From assembly GCA_903899145.1 (NCBI GenBank), contig CAIUHY010000114.1:1-19089 (forward strand): a DNA stretch of 19,089 nt, read 5' to 3'. The notes beneath the pieces are model-generated. The model was not told the DNA's origin. It was given only the letters and a program-made list of their open reading frames with translations, and made no database searches. Numbering within the stretch: position 1 is the first letter of the stretch; the number at the start of each line of letters is the position of its first letter. This DNA comes from an uncultured Actinomycetes bacterium (GTDB lineage: Bacteria > Actinomycetota > Actinomycetes > Nanopelagicales > Nanopelagicaceae). Made by a program: the position numbers and the translations under genes. Below are positions 15,456 to 19,089 of the stretch, piece after piece.

Positions 15456-16280
15456 ATGGCAATATTTAAGAAAAATGCAGCAAAGAAATCACCTGTAAAG
15501 AAGACGACAGCGAAGAAAGCACTGGTGAAAAAAGGCACTGCAAAAAAGGCCCCAGCAAAGAAAGCCCCAGCAAAGAAAGCCCCAGCAAAGAAAGCCCCAG
15601 CAAAGAAGACGGCTGCTAAAAAAGCTGCACCTGCAAAGAAAGTTGCAGGACGCTCTCCAAATATTGTTAAGCCATCACTTGCCAAGCGCAAGCCAGGTAA
15701 GCCATTTCCTGCAAAGCTACAGAGCACAACAAAAGGTGACTCAACAACTATTACTGTTACGCCCCGTGAAGTAAATAATGGCCCAGAGGTTGTAGTCGAA
15801 GAGCGTCGCTTAGTTATGCCGCCCCCACCTCGTCCAACAAAGACTGGTAAAAAAGCTGTTCCTCTTAAGCCAATTAAGGCTGCCCCTGCTCCACATGTTG
15901 TTACAGCTGGTGAAAATCCTTGGACTGCAGCAGAGCTTAAAGCTATGCGAACTGAATTAGGTAAAGAACTTGTGCGATTGAAATCTGAATTAGTTGACGC
16001 CGAGAGCGAGATGGAAGATCTTATTTTTGCAGCCGGTGTCGGTGCTGGCGATGATCAAGCAGATGCAGGTACAAAGACCTTCGAACGCGAGCATGAAATG
16101 TCGTTAGTCTATAACGCACGAGATATGGTCATACAGACAGAGCGTGCGATTGAAAGAATTGATACTAAGACTTACGGACGATGTGAAGAATGCAGTAACG
16201 CGATTGGTAAGGCGCGTCTACAAGTATTTCCTCGCGCGACGCTTTGTATGGTCTGTAAACAGAAAGAAGAACGGCGCTGA
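15456..16280 (+). CDS. TraR/DksA-type zinc-finger protein with Lys/Ala-rich histone-H1-like tail
   Basis: 274 residues in three parts. Residues 1-66 are a basic tail built of KKxPAK-type repeats (four identical AKKAP units in the middle), resembling the tails of histone H1 and actinobacterial HU. Residues 67-150 are a low-complexity linker with PPPPRPTKTGKK. Residues 150-274 are a DksA-like module: helix WTAAELKAMRTELGKELVRLKSELVDAE, a loop with D200-Q-A-D203-A-G205, helix FEREHEMSLVYNARDMVIQTERAIERI, then a four-cysteine finger (C243, C246, C264, C267). The D-x-x-D loop matches the coiled-coil tip by which DksA acts in the RNA polymerase secondary channel, though the following Ala is Gly here. 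The tail suggests DNA or RNA binding. Possible role: a transcription factor tethered to the nucleoid. ATG 15456 follows an AGAGAAG stretch. Related tailed proteins lie beside lspA in other actinobacteria. Confidence 0.88.
   Translation: MAIFKKNAAKKSPVKKTTAKKALVKKGTAKKAPAKKAPAKKAPAKKAPAKKTAAKKAAPAKKVAGRSPNIVKPSLAKRKPGKPFPAKLQSTTKGDSTTITVTPREVNNGPEVVVEERRLVMPPPPRPTKTGKKAVPLKPIKAAPAPHVVTAGENPWTAAELKAMRTELGKELVRLKSELVDAESEMEDLIFAAGVGAGDDQADAGTKTFEREHEMSLVYNARDMVIQTERAIERIDTKTYGRCEECSNAIGKARLQVFPRATLCMVCKQKEERR
15549..15608 (+). repeat. Four tandem 15-bp repeats encoding the basic tail
   Basis: The unit GCCCCAGCAAAGAAA occurs at 15549-15563, 15564-15578, 15579-15593 and 15594-15608; the last copy differs only in its final base. 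Each copy encodes five residues (A-P-A-K-K in frame), so copy-number change stays in frame. The near identity of codons suggests recent slippage or duplication. Confidence 0.95.
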
Positions 16281-16312
16281 GCAAACCTGCACCACTATCA
16301 CCGAATGCACGT

Positions 16313-16786
16313 GTGGTTCGGTGGCTTGCAGGGGTTGCACTCGTAGTTTTCATCTTTGATAGCGCTAGCAAGTCACTAGCGCTCAGAATTCTCACGCCAT
16401 CGCCTAAAAAACTCATAGGGAGTTTTCTTAAGCTTGAGTTAACAAGTAATTCAGGTGCTGCGTTTAGTTTGGCAACAAGCGCCACTCTCTTTCTTTCTCT
16501 ATTATCGATAGCTGCGATTGCAGCTATTTACATATTTGCAAAAAGTATTACTTCTAGAGCCTGGGCGATTGCTTTAGGCTTTTTATTGGGTGGAATCTGC
16601 GGCAATCTCAGTGATCGAATATTTAGGAGCCCCTATTGGCTCAAAGGAGCTGTTACCGACTGGATCAAATTGCCCCATTGGCCGGTATTTAATCTTGCAG
16701 ACACCTCTATTGTTATCTCTGCAGCCACTATCGGCTTGCTCCTTATAAAGAATGTGAAACCGAGGGTATTTGATGACGCTTCCTGA
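16313..16786 (+). CDS. lspA: LspA, prolipoprotein signal peptidase II
   Basis: Aspartic membrane protease that cleaves signal peptides from diacylglyceryl-prolipoproteins. From GTG 16313 it has 157 residues with four membrane segments (about 4-16, 56-76, 83-98 and 130-147). Conserved blocks are LTSNSGAAFSL (43-53), GGICGNLSDRIFR (93-105; catalytic Asp101) and VFNLADTSIV (125-134; catalytic Asp130), plus the FDSASK motif in helix 1. The start is uncertain: GTG 16313 has no clear Shine-Dalgarno. An in-frame CTG at 16277 overlaps the preceding TGA and would add LSKPAPLSPNAR, a natural-looking cytoplasmic tail, but CTG starts are rare. The 3' end overlaps the next gene by 14 bp. Confidence 0.93.
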   Translation: MVRWLAGVALVVFIFDSASKSLALRILTPSPKKLIGSFLKLELTSNSGAAFSLATSATLFLSLLSIAAIAAIYIFAKSITSRAWAIALGFLLGGICGNLSDRIFRSPYWLKGAVTDWIKLPHWPVFNLADTSIVISAATIGLLLIKNVKPRVFDDAS

Positions 16787-17732
16787 GAGTTTGAAGCGAC
16801 AGGAGCGAGTCATCTCTATTCCTGAAGGACTCGATCAAGAGAGAGTAGATGCTGCCCTTGCCCGCATGCTGGGTCTAAGTCGTTCCGTAGTCGTTGATCT
16901 CATTGAGTCCGGTGAAATAAGCAAAGCTGGAAAAGTTGTCACTAAGTCTGACAAAGTATCAACTGGTGATGTTCTTGAAATATTGATGCCCACAGCAAAG
17001 ATGCCCCCAACACTTACTGCAACCCCTATTGAAGGTTTAGATGTTGTCTTTAATGATGAACACATAATTGTTATTAACAAACCTGCTGGTGTTGCCGCCC
17101 ACCCAAGTCCAGGATGGCAGGGACCTACTGTTATTGGCGCGATCATCGCGGCTGGATATAACGTTTCAACAAGTGGCGCTGCCGAAAGGCAAGGAGTAGT
17201 TCATCGCCTTGACGTTGGGACAACAGGCTTGATGGTTGTTGCTAAAGACGAAGCATCATATGCAAATTTGAAGGATCAGTTCAGAGAAAGAGTTGTAAAG
17301 AAGGTTTATCACGCGATGGTGCAAGGCCATATGGATCCATCTGAAGGAACCATTGATGCTCCAATTAACAGACATCCTCGAGAAGATTATCGATTTGCAG
17401 TAGTTGCAGATGGCAAACCAAGCATTACACATTACAAATCACTTGAATTATTTCCTGCGGTATCACTTCTAGAGATTGAATTAGAAACTGGTCGCACCCA
17501 TCAGATTCGTGTGCACTTTTCAGCCCTTCACCACCCACTTGTTGGGGATCTCACATATGGGGCCGACCACACAATTGCTGAACGCCTAGAGATGCACAGA
17601 CCATGGCTACATGCACGCCAACTCGCCTTCACGCACCCGATCACGGGGGAGTACCTGTCATTTGAATGCGAGTACCCAAGCGACCTGACACGCTCACTGG
17701 AGACGTTAGCCCGAAACAGCCATGGGAATTAA
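16773..17732 (+). CDS. rluD: RluA/RluD-family 23S rRNA pseudouridine synthase
   Basis: Isomerises uridines to pseudouridine in RNA. It has 319 residues from ATG 16773, chosen over TTG 16770 because ATG is preferred and GAGGGT lies upstream. An S4 RNA-binding domain (about 14-75, DQERVDAALARMLGLSRS and SGEISKAGKVV) precedes the catalytic domain. The catalytic motif HRLDVGTTG is at 144-152 with Asp147 the expected nucleophile, preceded by INKPAGVAAHP and followed by GRTHQIRVHF. The S4 plus catalytic architecture is that of RluD (helix 69 uridines in E. coli), but which uridines are modified here is inferred. The lspA-rluD-dnaE order is common in actinobacteria. It overlaps the lspA end by 14 bp. 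Confidence 0.92.
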   Translation: MTLPESLKRQERVISIPEGLDQERVDAALARMLGLSRSVVVDLIESGEISKAGKVVTKSDKVSTGDVLEILMPTAKMPPTLTATPIEGLDVVFNDEHIIVINKPAGVAAHPSPGWQGPTVIGAIIAAGYNVSTSGAAERQGVVHRLDVGTTGLMVVAKDEASYANLKDQFRERVVKKVYHAMVQGHMDPSEGTIDAPINRHPREDYRFAVVADGKPSITHYKSLELFPAVSLLEIELETGRTHQIRVHFSALHHPLVGDLTYGADHTIAERLEMHRPWLHARQLAFTHPITGEYLSFECEYPSDLTRSLETLARNSHGN

Positions 17733-17755
17733 TCTCAGTAGTAATCTGCCTAACC

Positions 17756-19089
17756 GTGTCTGACAATTCCAATTTCGTCCACCTCCATGTGCATACTGAG
17801 TATTCAATGCTCGATGGCGCGGCTCGAGTAGAGGAATTAGTTCAAGAAGTAGCTAAGCAAGGAATGCCTGCAATTGCGATCACAGACCATGGAAATGTTT
17901 TTGGTGCTTATGAATTTAATAAGCAAGCAAAGAAAGCTGGCGTTAAGCCAATTATTGGAATTGAAGCTTACGTAGCACCAGAAAGCCGTTTTGATAAGAA
18001 GCGTGTGAAATGGGCAGATGGCGGAGAAGATGACGTCTCTGGTGGCGGGGCATATACACACATGACTTTACTTGCAGAGAACAATATGGGGCTGGGTAAC
18101 TTATTTAAGCTTTCTTCCCTTGCCTCACTTGAAGGTTTTTATTACAAACCTCGGATGGACCGGCAAATACTTTCTCAGTACTCAGAAGGTTTGATTGCAA
18201 CAACAGGTTGCCCAGGTGGCGAGATCCAAACGAAGATCCGTATGGGTGCATATAAAGAGGCCCTCACTGCAGCATCAGAGCTCAGAGATCTATTTGGTAA
18301 AGAGAATTTCTATTTAGAAATTATGGATCATGGTATTGATATTGAAAATCGAGTTAAAGCAGATCTACTCAAGCTTGGCAAAGAGCTTGGACTCCCACTG
18401 CTTGCCACCAATGACCTGCACTACACAAAGCACGAAGATGCTGGCGCTCATGAGGCCCTTTTATGTGTTCAATCCGGATCTACTATCGCCGACCCGAAGA
18501 GATTTAAATTTGAGAATAGCGAGTTTTATCTTAAGAGTGCTGCTCAAATGCGCCAGATATTTTCAGATATTCCAGATGCGTGTGATAACACCTTATTGAT
18601 CGCAGAGCGTTGCAATATCACTATGCGTGAAAATGAAAATCTTCTTCCTAAATTTGATGTGCCAGATGGTCAAACGGAAGATACTTGGCTTCGCTCACTT
18701 GCCGAAAGTGGTCTTTTGGAACGCATGAATGGTGCGGTCCCAACTGAATATAAAGATCGACTGGACTATGAACTCGATGTCATGATCAAGATGGGATTTC
18801 CTGGCTACTTTTTAGTTGTTTCAGATCTGTGTGCTCACGCGCGTGAAGTTGGCATAAGAGTTGGACCTGGTCGTGGTTCTGCAGCAGGTTCACTTGTTTC
18901 ATATTCACTTGGCATTACAGCTCTTGATCCAATTAAGCATGGTCTTTTGTTTGAGCGCTTCTTGAACCCGGAGCGTATTTCGATGCCAGATATTGACCTA
19001 GATTTTGATGAACGACGACGCTCAGAGATGATCGCTTATGCGACAAACAAGTATGGAGAAGGTCGCGTTGCTCAGATCATTACTTATAG
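17756..19089 (+). CDS. dnaE: DnaE, DNA polymerase III alpha subunit (5' part; runs off the window)
   Basis: Replicative polymerase subunit; 444 codons plus two bases are present, about 38% of the usual 1,150-1,200 residues. The GTG start at 17756 gives MSDNSNFVHLHVHTEYSMLDG and lies 23 bases after the rluD stop. The N-terminal PHP domain (about 7-290) has HLH (9-11), D20, H45 in TDHG, E70, H102, C152 in TTGCPGGE and DLH (220-222), the full set of likely metal ligands. The palm follows, with GPGRGSAAGSLVSYSLGI (370-387) and PDIDLDF (411-417), which holds catalytic aspartates. Full ligand retention suggests PHP-based proofreading exonuclease activity, as shown for mycobacterial DnaE1. The reading frame is open to the window end; the TAG that closes the sequence is out of frame. 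Confidence 0.97.
   Translation, partial: MSDNSNFVHLHVHTEYSMLDGAARVEELVQEVAKQGMPAIAITDHGNVFGAYEFNKQAKKAGVKPIIGIEAYVAPESRFDKKRVKWADGGEDDVSGGGAYTHMTLLAENNMGLGNLFKLSSLASLEGFYYKPRMDRQILSQYSEGLIATTGCPGGEIQTKIRMGAYKEALTAASELRDLFGKENFYLEIMDHGIDIENRVKADLLKLGKELGLPLLATNDLHYTKHEDAGAHEALLCVQSGSTIADPKRFKFENSEFYLKSAAQMRQIFSDIPDACDNTLLIAERCNITMRENENLLPKFDVPDGQTEDTWLRSLAESGLLERMNGAVPTEYKDRLDYELDVMIKMGFPGYFLVVSDLCAHAREVGIRVGPGRGSAAGSLVSYSLGITALDPIKHGLLFERFLNPERISMPDIDLDFDERRRSEMIAYATNKYGEGRVAQIITY

Noticed and set aside
15452..15727. Minus-strand open frame rich in FFAGA repeats
   Set aside because: It is the reverse reading of the Lys/Ala tandem repeat of the DksA-like gene; its pseudo-hydrophobic repeats follow from AAGAAA codons read backward.
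19087..19089. Apparent TAG stop ending dnaE at the window edge
   Set aside because: The dnaE frame reads TAT then AG at the end, so this TAG is out of frame and the gene simply continues.

Overview
The window is a stretch of the division and cell wall (dcw) cluster of an actinobacterium, followed by the ileS–dnaE neighbourhood. The gene order murE-murF-mraY-murD-ftsW-murG-murC-ftsQ-ftsZ-pgeF-yggS-sepF-yggT, with no ftsA and with SepF available as FtsZ partner, is the actinobacterial arrangement. Base composition looks low for the phylum (low-to-mid 40s % G+C by eye), spacers are very short and ATGA/GTGA start-stop overlaps are frequent. This fits a streamlined planktonic lineage such as the freshwater acI group (Nanopelagicales); that placement is an inference from style, not a measured phylogeny.

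Layout. 1-8797 (+): peptidoglycan precursor synthesis and division genes, almost all overlapping or within a few bases, so probably one operon. The cytoplasmic Mur ligases (MurE, MurF, MurD, MurC), MraY and MurG build lipid II; FtsW polymerises it at the septum; FtsQ links to the divisome. murE, cut at its 5' side by the window edge, is interrupted by one in-frame TAG. 8798-8942: the only sizeable gap inside the cluster, with a hairpin at the ftsQ end, an AT-rich tract, a plausible promoter and a strong ribosome binding site for ftsZ. 8943-12193 (+): ftsZ, pgeF, yggS, sepF, yggT. divIVA, which usually follows yggT in actinobacteria, is absent here.

12176-15316 (-): ileS, convergent with yggT and overlapping its end by 18 bp; it encodes a type 2 enzyme with a swapped GTHH class I signature. 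15317-15455: divergent promoter region with an inverted repeat bracketing a candidate promoter. 15456-17732 (+): a TraR/DksA zinc-finger protein with a histone-H1-like Lys/Ala tail, lspA and an RluA-family pseudouridine synthase gene. 17756-end (+): 5' part of dnaE with an apparently intact PHP metal site.

Most of the window is conserved housekeeping DNA. I see no tRNA, rRNA, CRISPR, insertion sequence, phage gene or unfamiliar multi-gene system. The points most worth checking are the amber codon in murE, the IleRS signature, the loss of divIVA from its usual place, the tailed DksA-like protein with its repeat, and the two regulatory spacers.
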